A stretch of 64,000 bases of DNA from Janthinobacterium violaceinigrum (GCF_009208555.1 NZ_WFLI01000005.1:62001-126000); one strand, 5' to 3'; positions 43,818-51,985 are shown, counted from the first letter of the stretch. The notes: generated by a model not told the origin, from the letters alone. Numbers and translations are program-made.

Positions 43818-44222
43818 ATGACAAACCGAGATTCCATCAAAACCCCCTTGACCGCCCTGGCTGCCTGCATCAGCGCCGTTGTCCTGATGACGGCCTGTTC
43901 CAGCCTGAAAACGCCTGCCACGGCTGACGTCGCCGTGTCGCGCGCCGCCGTCGATAACGCGGCCAGCGCCGGCGCCGCCGACCTGGCACCCGATGAAATG
44001 CGCTCGGCCCGCGAAAAAATGCGCATGGCCAACCAGGCCCTGAAAGACCGCGACTACAAGACGGCGCGCGACCTGGCCGACCAGGCGCAAGCGGACGCCA
44101 AGCTGGCGCAAAGCAAGGCCAACTCGGCCAAGGCCACCAGCGCCGCCGATGAAATCAACGAGAACATCCGCGTCATGCGCGAAGAACTCGACCGTGCCAA
44201 CCAGCAAGCCCCGAAACAATAA
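43818..44222 (+). CDS. DUF4398 lipoprotein
   Basis: The product has 134 residues with a lipobox (VVLMTACSS, Cys near residue 27). The mature part is a helical hairpin typical of DUF4398: ADLAPDEMRSAREKMRMANQALKDRDYKTARDLADQAQADAKLAQSKANSAK. TCCAGGAGAAGAAAA gives a strong ribosome site, which decides for this ATG over one 39 bases upstream. It is 15 bases upstream of an OmpA-family gene that itself carries a DUF4398-like helical region, so the two are cotranscribed and probably interact. Confidence 0.85.
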   Translation: MTNRDSIKTPLTALAACISAVVLMTACSSLKTPATADVAVSRAAVDNAASAGAADLAPDEMRSAREKMRMANQALKDRDYKTARDLADQAQADAKLAQSKANSAKATSAADEINENIRVMREELDRANQQAPKQ

Positions 44223-44237
44223 GAACAGGATCCCACC

Positions 44238-45137
44238 ATGAAAAAAGCTCACTACACCTCCATTCCCGGCCTGCTGGCCATGGCCGCTCTTGTTGCCGCC
44301 TGCAGCTCCGCACCGACCACCACCAGCCTGCTCGACCAGACGCGCGGCGACTACATGGCGGCGCAATCGAACCCGCTCGTATCGACCTATGCGCCACGCG
44401 AATTCCGCGAAGCGAGCGCTGCGCTGGAAGCGGCAAACGCGGCCGCCACGCGCCAGGATGACAGCGAAAAGGTCGACAAGCTGGCCTACCTGGCCAAGCA
44501 AAAGATAGCCACGGCGCAAGAAGTCGCCAAGCAGAAGGCGGCGGAAGCCGATATCGCCAACGCGGGCAAGCAGCGCGATCAGTTGCGCCTCGATGCGCGC
44601 ACGCAGCAGGCCGACCAGGCCACGGCGCGCGCCCAGGCGGCGCAAGCGGATGCGGAAGCGGCCAAGGCCCAGGCGCAGTCGGCCGAAGCATCGGCCCGCG
44701 ACGCCACGGCCCGCGCCGCCGCGCTGGAAGTGCAGCTGGCCGACCTGGCCGCCAAGAAAACGGAGCGGGGCATGGTCATCACCTTGGGCGATGTGCTGTT
44801 CGGCACGGACAAGGCGAACCTGACGGCCGATGGCGCGAATACGGCGCGCAAGCTGGCCGATGTGCTGAAAAACAACCCGCAGCGCACCGTGCTGATTGAA
44901 GGCTTTACGGATAGCACGGGCGGTTCCGCGCACAACCTGGAATTGTCGCAACGCCGCGCCGAGTCCGTGCGCAATGCGCTGCTGGAGCAAGGCATCAGCC
45001 GCGACCGCATCGCCACGAAAGGCTATGGCGCCGCCTATCCGGCCGCCGGCAACGACAATGCGGCGAACCGCCAGTTGAATCGCCGGGTGGAAATCGTTTT
45101 GTCTGAAGATAACACCGCGATTCCCGCCCGCCGTTAA
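44238..45137 (+). CDS. OmpA-family lipoprotein with DUF4398-like coiled coil
   Basis: The product has 299 residues. A lipobox (ALVAACSS, Cys near residue 19) is followed by a long Ala/Gln/Lys-rich coiled coil (residues 45-170; for example QADQATARAQAAQADAEAAKAQAQ) and an OmpA domain (VITLGDVLFGTDKANLTADGANTARK, IEGFTDSTGGSAHNLELSQRRAESV, NRQLNRRVEIVLSED). It likely tethers the outer membrane to peptidoglycan across an extended helical spacer. ACAGGATCCCACC precedes the ATG. A repeat copy begins on its stop codon. Confidence 0.88.
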   Translation: MKKAHYTSIPGLLAMAALVAACSSAPTTTSLLDQTRGDYMAAQSNPLVSTYAPREFREASAALEAANAAATRQDDSEKVDKLAYLAKQKIATAQEVAKQKAAEADIANAGKQRDQLRLDARTQQADQATARAQAAQADAEAAKAQAQSAEASARDATARAAALEVQLADLAAKKTERGMVITLGDVLFGTDKANLTADGANTARKLADVLKNNPQRTVLIEGFTDSTGGSAHNLELSQRRAESVRNALLEQGISRDRIATKGYGAAYPAAGNDNAANRQLNRRVEIVLSEDNTAIPARR

Positions 45138-45258
45138 AACACCAGGCCAAACCTGCTGCGCGGCGCGACTTGCGGCCTCCGATGCTCACTGTGCTATAGC
45201 ACAGCTCCGCTTCCCGGCCACAATTCACTGCCGCTCGCAACGGTTTTGCCCAGTGTTT
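45137..45258 (-). repeat. Dispersed intergenic repeat, copy D
   Basis: This inverted-orientation copy is 122 bp. Its ends are AAACACCAGG and CCCAGTGTTT, near-perfect inverted repeats. The central hairpin is CTGTGC-TATA-GCACAG (45189-45204). It starts on the last base of the OmpA-type gene's stop codon and lies between two genes of the same direction, unlike most other copies. Confidence 0.87.
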
Positions 45259-45329
45259 GATTTGTTAGTAGGCAGCACCGGCCGCTACCTGGCCGGTGGA
45301 TACCCATGCAAGACTTGAAAGGAAGCATC

Positions 45330-45866
45330 ATGACCCAAACATCTGTTGAGATTCCAGCTGGCATCGATACGGCCGCCATCCGCGCTGCCGCCAAAAACCT
45401 CGATGACGGCGCCGTGACGGCCGGCTACCAGGGCGACCGCCAGGAGTTGATCACCCTGTTGAATGGGGCGCTGGCCACCGAACTGGTGTGTATTGCGCGC
45501 TATAAACGCCATTACTACACCGTGAGCGGGCGCGACAACGGCACCATCAAGGCCGAGTTCCTCGAGCATGCGCAGCAGGAACAGGAACATGCGGACTGGC
45601 TGGCCGAACGCATCGTGCAATTGAATGGCAAGCCAGATTTTAATCCTGCAACATTGCTTGCGCGCAGCCATGCCGAGTATGATGACTCCGAAGACGTGCA
45701 AAGCATGGTGCGTGCCAATCTGATCGCGGAACGGGTCGCGATTGAATCGTATCGCCAGATGATCGTGAAAATTGGCGACAAGGATCCGACGACCCGCCAT
45801 TTGTTGATCAAAATCATGGCTGTCGAGGAAGAGCACGCCGATGATATGCGCGATCTAATGGAATAG
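45330..45866 (+). CDS. Ferritin-like (bacterioferritin-type) protein
   Basis: The product is a 178-residue four-helix bundle. Di-iron ligand positions are visible as ATELVCIARYKRH in helix 1, EFLEHAQQEQEHADW in helix 2, ERVAIESYRQMI in helix 3 and KIMAVEEEHADDM in helix 4 (Glu, then ExxH pairs). It should bind iron or detoxify peroxide in the cytoplasm. I cannot say whether it forms a 24-mer bacterioferritin or a smaller Dps-like shell. The ATG is the one after AAAGGAAGCATC. It begins the run of stress genes that continues with the YqjD-like gene. Confidence 0.83.
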   Translation: MTQTSVEIPAGIDTAAIRAAAKNLDDGAVTAGYQGDRQELITLLNGALATELVCIARYKRHYYTVSGRDNGTIKAEFLEHAQQEQEHADWLAERIVQLNGKPDFNPATLLARSHAEYDDSEDVQSMVRANLIAERVAIESYRQMIVKIGDKDPTTRHLLIKIMAVEEEHADDMRDLME

Positions 45867-45924
45867 TGTTTTTGAGTAAAGTAGGTATAGTAACTACATT
45901 CATCCATAGCTAAGGAGCTAAACC

Positions 45925-46227
45925 ATGTTGGAAAACAATATCACCACCGTCAATAACGATGTCAAAACCCTGGTCAAGGATGCGCAAGCCCTGTTCAGCG
46001 CCGCTGCCGCGCTGACCGGCGAAAAAGCCGATGAAGTACGCGTCAAGGGCATGAAAACCCTCGATGCAGCCCTGGCCAAGGCGCACGAAGCGCAAGCGTC
46101 GGCCATCGTCGCCACCAAGCAGCTCGCTTCCCAGGCCGATGGCTATGTCAAGGAAAACCCATGGCGCACGGTGGCTGTCGCCGCTGGCGTCGGCGTGCTG
46201 GTCGGCTTCATCCTGGGCCGCAAGTAA
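45925..46227 (+). CDS. yqjD: DUF883/YqjD-ElaB-family ribosome-associated membrane protein
   Basis: The product has 100 residues: an amphipathic helical body and a single C-terminal membrane helix with the family tail NPWRTVAVAAGVGVLVGFILGRK. In E. coli, YqjD and ElaB sit in the inner membrane and bind stationary-phase ribosomes. CTAAGGAGCTAAACC precedes the ATG. The next two genes are YqjE-like and YqjK-like, the same order as in E. coli yqjD-yqjE-yqjK, with 18 and 75 bases between. Confidence 0.88.
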   Translation: MLENNITTVNNDVKTLVKDAQALFSAAAALTGEKADEVRVKGMKTLDAALAKAHEAQASAIVATKQLASQADGYVKENPWRTVAVAAGVGVLVGFILGRK

Positions 46228-46245
46228 TCCACTGTCAGGAGCGAT

Positions 46246-46632
46246 ATGGACAAGTCTGCTTCGTCTCACCAGGGGCCGGGATTGATCGGCTCGGTTGCCG
46301 GCCTGGCCAAAAACGCCGTCGGACTGATGCTGTCGCGGCTGGAACTGGCCACCATCGAACTGTCGGAAGTGCGCAATCACATGCTGCAGCTGGTGGTCAT
46401 TTTCGCGCTGGCGACGGTGGCGGGCTTGTTTGCCATCGCTTACGGCAGCGTGCTGATCGTCTTCCTGGCCTGGGATAGCCTGGGCTGGAAGATCCTGGCG
46501 ATCATGACGGTCGTGTTCGTACTGCTGGCCATTGCCCTGGTCATCTATGCGCGCGCCATGCTGCGTCAAGGAAAGCTGTCCATGCCCGCCACCATGGCGG
46601 AATTGAAGGCTGACCGCGACATGCTGATGTAA
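46246..46632 (+). CDS. yqjE: YqjE-family (phage holin-like) membrane protein
   Basis: The product has 128 residues with two adjacent membrane helices (LQLVVIFALATVAGLFAIAYGSVLIVFLA and ILAIMTVVFVLLAIALVIYARAML) flanked by basic and acidic soluble ends. This matches the YqjE family (superfamily III holin fold). CAGGAGCGAT precedes the ATG. It is the second gene of the yqjD-yqjE-yqjK-like set; the role is unknown but linked to stationary phase and envelope stress. Confidence 0.85.
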   Translation: MDKSASSHQGPGLIGSVAGLAKNAVGLMLSRLELATIELSEVRNHMLQLVVIFALATVAGLFAIAYGSVLIVFLAWDSLGWKILAIMTVVFVLLAIALVIYARAMLRQGKLSMPATMAELKADRDMLM

Positions 46633-46707
46633 GCTGCTGGCGGGAACCAGCCGGACCTGTGCCGGTGCGGGGCTCGCCATGTCCTGCCTGCCTTACGAGG
46701 AGAATTC

Positions 46708-47046
46708 ATGTCGGAACACGACAAACTGGCGGCGCAAGCCGCCCGCAAGCGCCTGCTGATCGCCCAGGGCGAAATGTACCGCGTGGGCATCGTGCATGCG
46801 CGCGCCAACGTGGGCTATGCCCTGCGTCCCGAATCGCTGCTGCAGGGCGTGGTCGAGACGGCGGTCGGCTTTGCCGGCCACCGCGTCGAATCGCTGCTGG
46901 CGCCGGGCGGCATGCGTTTGCAAGGGGCCATGCCCTATGTGCTGACGGCGTTATCGTTTATCGGACGCAAGAAGCTGGTCAAGCCGGCCCTGGTCCTCGT
47001 GGCCGTGGCCGCCGTTGCCGCCAGCTGGCTGCGCCGCAAGCGCTGA
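46708..47046 (+). CDS. YqjK-like protein
   Basis: The product has 112 residues with one C-terminal hydrophobic segment (PALVLVAVAAVAASWL) and a basic RRKR end. The N-terminal helix AAQARKRLLIAQGEMYRVGIVHARANV resembles YqjK, in which a similar RKxxLL helix occurs. Assignment rests mainly on gene order behind yqjD and yqjE. CGAGGAGAATTC precedes the ATG. A terminator follows 16 bases after the stop and closes the operon. Confidence 0.7.
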   Translation: MSEHDKLAAQAARKRLLIAQGEMYRVGIVHARANVGYALRPESLLQGVVETAVGFAGHRVESLLAPGGMRLQGAMPYVLTALSFIGRKKLVKPALVLVAVAAVAASWLRRKR

Positions 47047-47061
47047 TGCTGTAATCCCCGG

Positions 47062-47088
47062 AACGCCGTCACCGACGGCGTTTTTTTT
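47062..47088 (+). terminator. Intrinsic terminator closing the yqjDEK-like operon
   Basis: AACGCCGTC pairs with GACGGCGTT around ACC, followed by TTTTTTTT. Confidence 0.93.
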
Positions 47089-47176
47089 GCCCGTCCCCAA
47101 CGTCCGGCACGTGCGGGCGCAATCCCTTACAATGATTCACGCCGCATTCCGCGCGGTGGACAGAGGGGCCATCTTG

Positions 47177-48331
47177 ATGACGAATTCGAAGACACCGATC
47201 AATCAGTTAAATCCCTCGCGCCTGCGCATCGTGCTGGTGCTGCAAGGGGGCGGTGCGCTGGGCGCCTATCAGGCCGGCGTCTACCACGCCTTGCACGAAC
47301 ATGGCCTGGCGCCCGACTGGGTGGTGGGCACCTCGATCGGCGCCATCAATGCCGCCATCTTGGCCGGCAACAAGCACGAGGACAGGCTCGTGCGCCTGAA
47401 GCAGTTCTGGCAGCGCGTGGCGCACCGCGACAGCATCGACATGAACCTCGTATCGGACCAGCAGCGCCGCTCGAACATCTGGCTGGCCACGCTCGATACG
47501 GTGCTGCGCGGCGTGCCCGGCTTCTTCAAGCCCCGTTCGTTCAGCCTGTTCCCGGCAGGAATCGCCGTCAAGCCGGAAGAAGCCAGCTTCTATGACACCA
47601 GCGAGCTGGCCGGCACACTCGAAGAACTGGTCGATTTCGATTACCTGAACCAGCCCGGCGGCATGCGCCTGACGGTCAATGCCCTGCGCGTCAAATGCGG
47701 CAGCCTGATCAGTTTTGACAGCCAGCAGCAGCCCCTGACGGTCGAGCACATCCGCGCCAGCGGCGCCTTGCCGCCCGGTTTTGCCGGCGTGCGCGTCGAT
47801 GGCGACCTGTACTGGGATGGGGGCCTGTATTCGAATACGCCGCTGGAAACCGTGCTCGACGACACGCCCCACGTGGACACCCTCGTCTTCATGGTCGACC
47901 TGTGGAGCTCGGAAGGGCCGGAACCGACCACCCTGGATGAAGTGCAGACGCGGCAAAAGGACGTCACCTTTGCTTCGCGCTCGAAGCGGCATATCGAGGA
48001 TTACGTCAATACGCATACCTTGCAGCACAAATTGCGCGAACTGTACGCCAAGCTGCCCGACAGCGCGCACAACCGCCAGCAGACGGAAGAGCTGGTAGCG
48101 CTGGGCTGCGACAGCACCATGCACATCGTGCGCCTGCCGTATGCGGGGCGCGACTGGCACATGGCGGCCAAGGACATCAATTTCTCCAAGGGTTCCATCG
48201 AATGGCGCTGGGAGCAGGGCTACCAGGACGCCTTGCGCGCGATCAAGGCGGCCGGCTGGCTGGCCTTCGTCACGGAAGACACGCCGCTGGTGGTGCACGA
48301 GTTGCCGCCCTACGAGCGCGACGCCGCCTAG
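47177..48331 (+). CDS. Patatin-like phospholipase with DUF3734-type C-terminal part
   Basis: The product has 384 residues. The patatin elements are complete: oxyanion loop LQGGGALGAYQAG (from about residue 22), nucleophile elbow GTSIG (Ser53) and the DGG catalytic aspartate in YWDGGLYSNTP (about residue 214). There is no signal peptide, so it is cytoplasmic or membrane-peripheral and would hydrolyse acyl ester bonds of phospholipids. The C-terminal 100 residues, with KRHIEDYVNTHTLQHKLRELY, match the DUF3734 extension common in such proteins. The ATG is the one after AGAGGGGCCATCTTG. A repeat copy lies 10 bases after the stop. Confidence 0.87.
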   Translation: MTNSKTPINQLNPSRLRIVLVLQGGGALGAYQAGVYHALHEHGLAPDWVVGTSIGAINAAILAGNKHEDRLVRLKQFWQRVAHRDSIDMNLVSDQQRRSNIWLATLDTVLRGVPGFFKPRSFSLFPAGIAVKPEEASFYDTSELAGTLEELVDFDYLNQPGGMRLTVNALRVKCGSLISFDSQQQPLTVEHIRASGALPPGFAGVRVDGDLYWDGGLYSNTPLETVLDDTPHVDTLVFMVDLWSSEGPEPTTLDEVQTRQKDVTFASRSKRHIEDYVNTHTLQHKLRELYAKLPDSAHNRQQTEELVALGCDSTMHIVRLPYAGRDWHMAAKDINFSKGSIEWRWEQGYQDALRAIKAAGWLAFVTEDTPLVVHELPPYERDAA

Positions 48332-48341
48332 GGACGCCTGT

Positions 48342-48457
48342 CAACACCTGCTGCGCGTCGGTCTAGGCGGCCCTGCGATGCGCACCGTACTAGATAGAGT
48401 ACGGTTGCGCGTCTTAGCACCTCCCCCTTCCGCTCGCGACGGTTTTGCCAGGTGTTG
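48342..48457 (-). repeat. Dispersed intergenic repeat, copy E
   Basis: This inverted-orientation copy is 116 bp, bounded by perfect 9-bp inverted ends CAACACCTG (48342-48350) and CAGGTGTTG (48449-48457). The central hairpin is ACCGTAC-N8-GTACGGT (48384-48405). It lies between the patatin gene and a convergent small secreted protein. It is the best copy for defining the element's ends. Confidence 0.87.
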
Positions 48458-48490
48458 CAATTTTATCCGGCGCCGCAACAGCACGGCACA

Positions 48491-48793
48491 TCACTGCGGA
48501 TGGGCTGATTCGCGCAGTTTTTCCGCATTCGCCATGTCTTGCCGGTAAGTGTCTTGCGCCTCCTTCAGACAGGTGGCGCGCGTGGCGGACGGCTCCAGGC
48601 GACAGGCTTTTTTGGCCTCGGCCAGGGCGGCGGCGATTTCCTTGCGCAAGGTGCGCAGCTGGGCTTGCGCCGTGCTGTCTTCCTGGTACCAGCGTTGCGG
48701 GTCGCCCGGCTGCGGCGTGGCTGTCTGGGCCAGTGCCAGCGGTGCCAGGCTGCAGGCCAACAGGGTGGCCAATAGGGTGTTGTGGATAGTCAT
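48491..48793 (-). CDS. Small secreted protein, unrecognised
   Basis: The product has 100 residues with a signal peptide (LLATLLACSLAPLALAQ). The mature part is helical and polar, with two cysteines (KKACRLEP, ATCLKEAQ) and the pattern AxxxCxxxPSATRATCLKEAQDTYRQDM. That pattern resembles one unit of the cysteine-repeat protein encoded at 49.8 kb. AAGGAGGAAATATC precedes the ATG, a strong ribosome site. Function unknown. Confidence 0.72.
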   Translation of the reverse strand: MTIHNTLLATLLACSLAPLALAQTATPQPGDPQRWYQEDSTAQAQLRTLRKEIAAALAEAKKACRLEPSATRATCLKEAQDTYRQDMANAEKLRESAHPQ

Positions 48794-48812
48794 GATATTT
48801 CCTCCTTGAAAT

Positions 48813-48839
48813 AAAAAAGGCGCCGCAGCGCCTTTTTTT
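48813..48839 (-). terminator. Intrinsic terminator after the DUF3309 gene
   Basis: AAAAAAGGCGC pairs with GCGCCTTTTTT around CGCA. It directly abuts the stop codon of the DUF3309 gene and separates it from the next gene on the same strand. Symmetric A/T flanks could allow it to work in both directions. Confidence 0.9.
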
Positions 48840-48990
48840 ACAACCTGCCCGTCAGTAATAGCAGGATCAGTATCACTACGACGAGGCCGGCGATGCCGCT
48901 GGGGCCGTAACCCCAGTTGCGGCTATGCGGCCAGGTAGGCAGGACGCCGACCAGGGCCAGGATCAAGATGATCAGAATGATGGTGCCCAT
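48838..48990 (-). CDS. DUF3309 small membrane peptide
   Basis: The product has 50 residues: MGTIILIILILALVGVLPTW, then PHSRNWGYGPSGIAGLVVVI and LILLLLTGRL. It has two helices with the conserved LPTWPHSRNWGYGPSG turn that defines DUF3309. Function unknown; the family is common in stress-associated loci of proteobacteria. AAGGAGATACC gives a strong ribosome site. The gene is the second two-helix peptide of the island, after the lmo0937-type one. Confidence 0.88.
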   Translation of the reverse strand: MGTIILIILILALVGVLPTWPHSRNWGYGPSGIAGLVVVILILLLLTGRL

Positions 48991-49049
48991 GGTATCTCCT
49001 TGTTGGTGCATGGTCCGGCGCAGGCTTGGGGGCAAGCCCGGCCAGCGGA

Positions 49050-49502
49050 TTAATAGCGGTAGACGCGGCCGTCAACGATGCGTACGCGATTGCCTGGGCG
49101 CAAATCATTTGCGTTGTCCTGCACCACGGTGCGGTATTCGCCGTTATCGAGGCGCACGCTGATCTGATAGCCCTGCGCTTGCTGCCTGCGGCCTTCCACC
49201 TGGTTGCCCACGACGCCGCCGGCGACGGCGCCCGCCACGGTGGCCGCCGTGCGTCCGCCGCCCGAGCCGATGGTATTGCCCAGCAGGGCGCCCGCGATGC
49301 CGCCCACCACGGCGCCGGCGCCGCTGGTTTGCCCGCCGCCCTGCACGAGCTGGATGGAATCGACGGTGCCGTACATGGCGGACTCAGGCTGGTTGGCCGG
49401 ATAGTATTGTTGTTGTGACTGGTAAGAAGGGCCGGTGGCGCAACCGCTCAGTACGGCGGTGGCGGCGAGCATCAGTGCAGCCAAGGTGGCATTGGTTTTC
49501 AT
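49050..49502 (-). CDS. Glycine-zipper 2TM lipoprotein, SlyB-like
   Basis: The product has 150 residues. A lipobox (AVLSGCAT, Cys near residue 21) is followed by a short Gln/Tyr-rich segment, GTVDSIQLVQ, a glycine zipper (GAGAVVGGIAGALLGNTIGSGGGRTAATVAGAVAGGVVGNQVEG) and a terminal beta domain (YQISVRLDNGEYRTVVQD ... GNRVRIVDGRVYRY). This is the layout of SlyB/PcrA-type outer-membrane lipoproteins. It shares the C-terminal architecture of the polyQ protein at 39.3 kb. An operator copy lies 62 bases upstream with TAAGAT at the class II distance. Confidence 0.88.
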   Translation of the reverse strand: MKTNATLAALMLAATAVLSGCATGPSYQSQQQYYPANQPESAMYGTVDSIQLVQGGGQTSGAGAVVGGIAGALLGNTIGSGGGRTAATVAGAVAGGVVGNQVEGRRQQAQGYQISVRLDNGEYRTVVQDNANDLRPGNRVRIVDGRVYRY

Positions 49503-49563
49503 TTTATTCTCCTGACGAGGTGAGGGTGTAGTGCCATCTTAGTCACGCCCCCGTCCCCGGTCT

Positions 49564-49577
49564 GTACGCTGCCGCAC
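49564..49577. promoter_or_regulatory. Operator copy 4: GTACG-CTGC-CGCAC
   Basis: Reading toward the SlyB-like gene on the minus strand, exactly 22 bases separate this copy from TAAGAT (49536-49541, minus strand), a good -10 candidate, and no convincing -35 element is present. This is the arrangement expected for class II activation. Confidence 0.7.
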
Positions 49578-49678
49578 GCACTTATTTATTGTGCAAATTG
49601 CATTTTTGCCTGGCGCGATCAAGCAAAACGTTGTTATTTCTCCCTGTCTGGCTCCCGCTTTCAAAATAAATTACTTGT

Positions 49679-49692
49679 GTACGGCAGCGTAC
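49679..49692. promoter_or_regulatory. Operator copy 5: GTACG-GCAG-CGTAC
   Basis: This copy is identical on the opposite strand to copy 1, including the flanking T and A. Reading toward the cysteine-repeat gene, exactly 22 bases separate it from TAAAAC (49715-49720). The start codon is 76 bases downstream of the site. Confidence 0.7.
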
Positions 49693-49767
49693 AGAAGAGC
49701 GGCGACTATCCACGTAAAACGGTAGTCATGCCAAGCAGACATGCTTGTCACCACCAGGGAGAAATAC

Positions 49768-50322
49768 ATGAACAAAAATAAGATCATCACCGCCATCGTC
49801 GTCAGCCTGGCGTGCGCCGCCTGGGGCGGCCAGGCAGTGGCCGCCACGCCGGAGGCGAAAGCCGCCTACAAGGCTGCCAATGAGCAGGCGGGCCTGAATT
49901 ACAAGCTGGCCCATGCGGAATGCGAAAAAATCACGGGTAACCCGAAGGATGTCTGCATCGCCGAAGCAAAGGCCGTGCGTGCCTACGATGAAGCCGTGGC
50001 CCAGGCGCAATACACGAATACCTTGCGTGCCTATACCAAGGCGCGCATCAAGATTGCCGATGCCAACTACGACGTCGACCTGGCCCGCTGCAATGCGCTG
50101 ACGGGCAACGACAAGGATGTCTGCGTCAAGCTGGCCAAGTCCACCAAGGTAGCGGCCCTGGCCGACGCCAAGGCCGACAAGAAAGTCATCGAAGCGCGCA
50201 GCGATGCGCGTGAAGCAAAAAGAAAAGCCGAGTACAAGGTCGCGACAGAAAAATGCGATGCATTAGCCGGCGCAGCCAAGGATGACTGTATCAAGGCTGC
50301 AAAAACCCAGTTTGGCTATTGA
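49768..50322 (+). CDS. Secreted protein with three cysteine-pair repeats
   Basis: The product has 184 residues with a signal peptide (TAIVVSLACAAWGGQAVAA). The mature part is Lys/Ala-rich, helical and contains three similar units: CEKITGNPKDVCIAEAKA, CNALTGNDKDVCVKLAKS and CDALAGAAKDDCIKAAKT. Each has two Cys nine residues apart in a C-x-x-[IL]-[TA]-G-x3-[KD]-x-x-C-[IV]-x3-AK pattern, probably a disulphide-closed helical hairpin. I do not recognise a named family. CAGGGAGAAATAC precedes the ATG. It has its own operator copy upstream, so it is a predicted member of the stress regulon. Confidence 0.8.
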   Translation: MNKNKIITAIVVSLACAAWGGQAVAATPEAKAAYKAANEQAGLNYKLAHAECEKITGNPKDVCIAEAKAVRAYDEAVAQAQYTNTLRAYTKARIKIADANYDVDLARCNALTGNDKDVCVKLAKSTKVAALADAKADKKVIEARSDAREAKRKAEYKVATEKCDALAGAAKDDCIKAAKTQFGY

Positions 50323-50404
50323 ACGCCATCCGGCGCGCAGTCACCACACTGGTATAAGAAGCTCATTGTGAGCACATTGATTGACCACTCCTAAGGAAAC
50401 CACC

Positions 50405-50716
50405 ATGAAATTCACTAAATCGATCGCTACCGGCCTCTTCGTTGCTTCCCTGTTCGCCGTTGCAGGCTGCGCTTCCACGCCAACCAAAGAAGGCACGGGC
50501 GAATACATCGACGACGCGGCCATCACGACCAAGGTCAAAGCCAGCATCTTCAACGAGCCTACCCTGAAATCGACGGAAATCAACGTTGAAACCTTCAAGG
50601 GCGTGGTTCAGCTGAGCGGCTTCGTGGCCCAGCCATCGGATGCCGCCAAAGCGGGCGAAGTCGCGCGTGGCGTCAAAGGCGTGAAGTCGGTGAAAAACGA
50701 CATCCGCGTCAAGTAA
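50405..50716 (+). CDS. BON-domain lipoprotein
   Basis: The product has 103 residues. A lipobox (LFAVAGCAS, Cys near residue 22) is followed by one BON domain: YIDDAAITTKVKASIFNEPTLKSTEINVETFKGVVQLSGFV, ending VKGVKSVKNDIRVK. BON domains bind phospholipid and occur in OsmY and DolP, which guard outer-membrane integrity. CTAAGGAAACCACC precedes the ATG. No operator copy is visible upstream. Confidence 0.9.
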   Translation: MKFTKSIATGLFVASLFAVAGCASTPTKEGTGEYIDDAAITTKVKASIFNEPTLKSTEINVETFKGVVQLSGFVAQPSDAAKAGEVARGVKGVKSVKNDIRVK

Positions 50717-50727
50717 TGGCATGACTT

Positions 50728-50762
50728 GCCGCAGCGGCCAGCCTGAAGGCTGGCGCTGTGGC
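50728..50762. other. Long stem-loop between BON and AI-2E genes
   Basis: GCCGCAGC-G-GCCAGCC and GGCTGGC-GCTGTGGC pair into a 15-bp stem (one bulge, one G-T pair) around a TGAA loop, with no U-run. It could stop or pause transcription after the BON gene, or act as a processing site that sets different levels for the two genes. Confidence 0.6.
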
Positions 50763-50788
50763 CCTCCACCGACCGTCCCGGGAATCGC

Positions 50789-51985
50789 ATGCATATCCAG
50801 CCTACAGATGCCCCGCCCGAGCCGGTGGCGGCTGCCTCCACCGAGCCTGCCGGGCCACCTCCCGGCGCGCCCGTGGAGCAGCCAGACGCATCCTTGCGCC
50901 TGCCGCTGCACGTCAATGCGCGTGGCATGGCTCTGGGCATCATCGCTACAGTCAGCTTCATCTATGCGCTGCAGTGGGCACAGAAATTCCTCATTCCCGT
51001 TCTCTTCGGCATTTTCATTGCCTACACCCTCAATCCTGTCGTCGCCTGGCTGGAAAAACTGCGCGTGCCGCGCGCCATCGGCACGACGGCCGTCACGGCC
51101 CTGATCCTGTTCGGCTCCATCGTCGTGGTCGAGAGGGTGCAGGGCGAATTCGAATCCATCGTTGAAGAGTTGCCGGCCGCCACACATAAACTGTCGCGGC
51201 TGATCGCCGCCAATACGGGCGGCAAGAACAGCACCTTCCAGAAGATGCAGGCCGTGGCCAATGAAATCGAGCAAGTGGCCGCCGGCGCCGAGGCACGCCG
51301 CAACAACCGCCGCGCCGCCGCTGCCGAGGCGCCCAATTTCAAGATCATGGACTGGGTGTGGGCCGGTTCGCTGGGCCTGGTGGGTTTCCTCAGCCAGGCC
51401 ACCATGGTCATCTTCCTCGTGTTCTTCCTGCTGCTGTCGGGCGACACCTTCAAGCGCAAGCTCGTCAAGCTGACGGGACCGTCGCTGAGCCGCAAGAAGG
51501 TCACCGTGCACATCCTGGAAGACATCAATACCTCGATCCAGAACTATATGTTCATGCTGCTCGTCACCAACGGCTTGCTGGCGTTGCTGATGTGGATCGC
51601 CTTGCGCGTGATCGGCCTGGAAAACGCGGGCGCCTGGGCCATCGTGGCCGGCTTGCTGCACATCATGCCGTATTTCGGGCCTTTGCTCATCACCATCGCC
51701 ACGGGGCTGGTCGCGTTTTTGCAGTTCGAATCGCTGGAAATGGTCTTGCTGGTGACGGGCACGTCGATGGCCATCGCTACCCTGGTGGGCACTTTCGTCA
51801 CCACCTGGATGACGGGGCGCATCGCGCGCATGAATCCCACGGCCGTGTTCATCAGCCTGCTGTTCTGGGGCTGGCTGTGGGGCGTCTGGGGCTTGTTGCT
51901 GGGCGTGCCCATCATCGTCATCGTGAAAGTCGTCGCCGAGCGCGTGCAGGGCATGGAAGTGGTGGCCGAGCTGCTGGGCGAATAG
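50789..51985 (+). CDS. AI-2E-family permease (second of two)
   Basis: The protein has 398 residues. About 40 Pro-rich N-terminal residues precede the first helix (GIIATVSFIYALQWAQKFLIPVLFGIFIAYTLNPVVAWLEKLRVPRA). The family core is visible in the C-terminal half: DINTSIQNYMFMLLVTNGLLALLMWIALRVIGLENAGAWAIVAGLLHIMPYFGPLL, and the end ISLLFWGWLWGVWGLLLGVPIIVIVKVVAE. It is longer and only distantly similar to the paralogue at 21.3 kb. Substrate unknown. A terminator follows. Confidence 0.87.
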   Translation: MHIQPTDAPPEPVAAASTEPAGPPPGAPVEQPDASLRLPLHVNARGMALGIIATVSFIYALQWAQKFLIPVLFGIFIAYTLNPVVAWLEKLRVPRAIGTTAVTALILFGSIVVVERVQGEFESIVEELPAATHKLSRLIAANTGGKNSTFQKMQAVANEIEQVAAGAEARRNNRRAAAAEAPNFKIMDWVWAGSLGLVGFLSQATMVIFLVFFLLLSGDTFKRKLVKLTGPSLSRKKVTVHILEDINTSIQNYMFMLLVTNGLLALLMWIALRVIGLENAGAWAIVAGLLHIMPYFGPLLITIATGLVAFLQFESLEMVLLVTGTSMAIATLVGTFVTTWMTGRIARMNPTAVFISLLFWGWLWGVWGLLLGVPIIVIVKVVAERVQGMEVVAELLGE

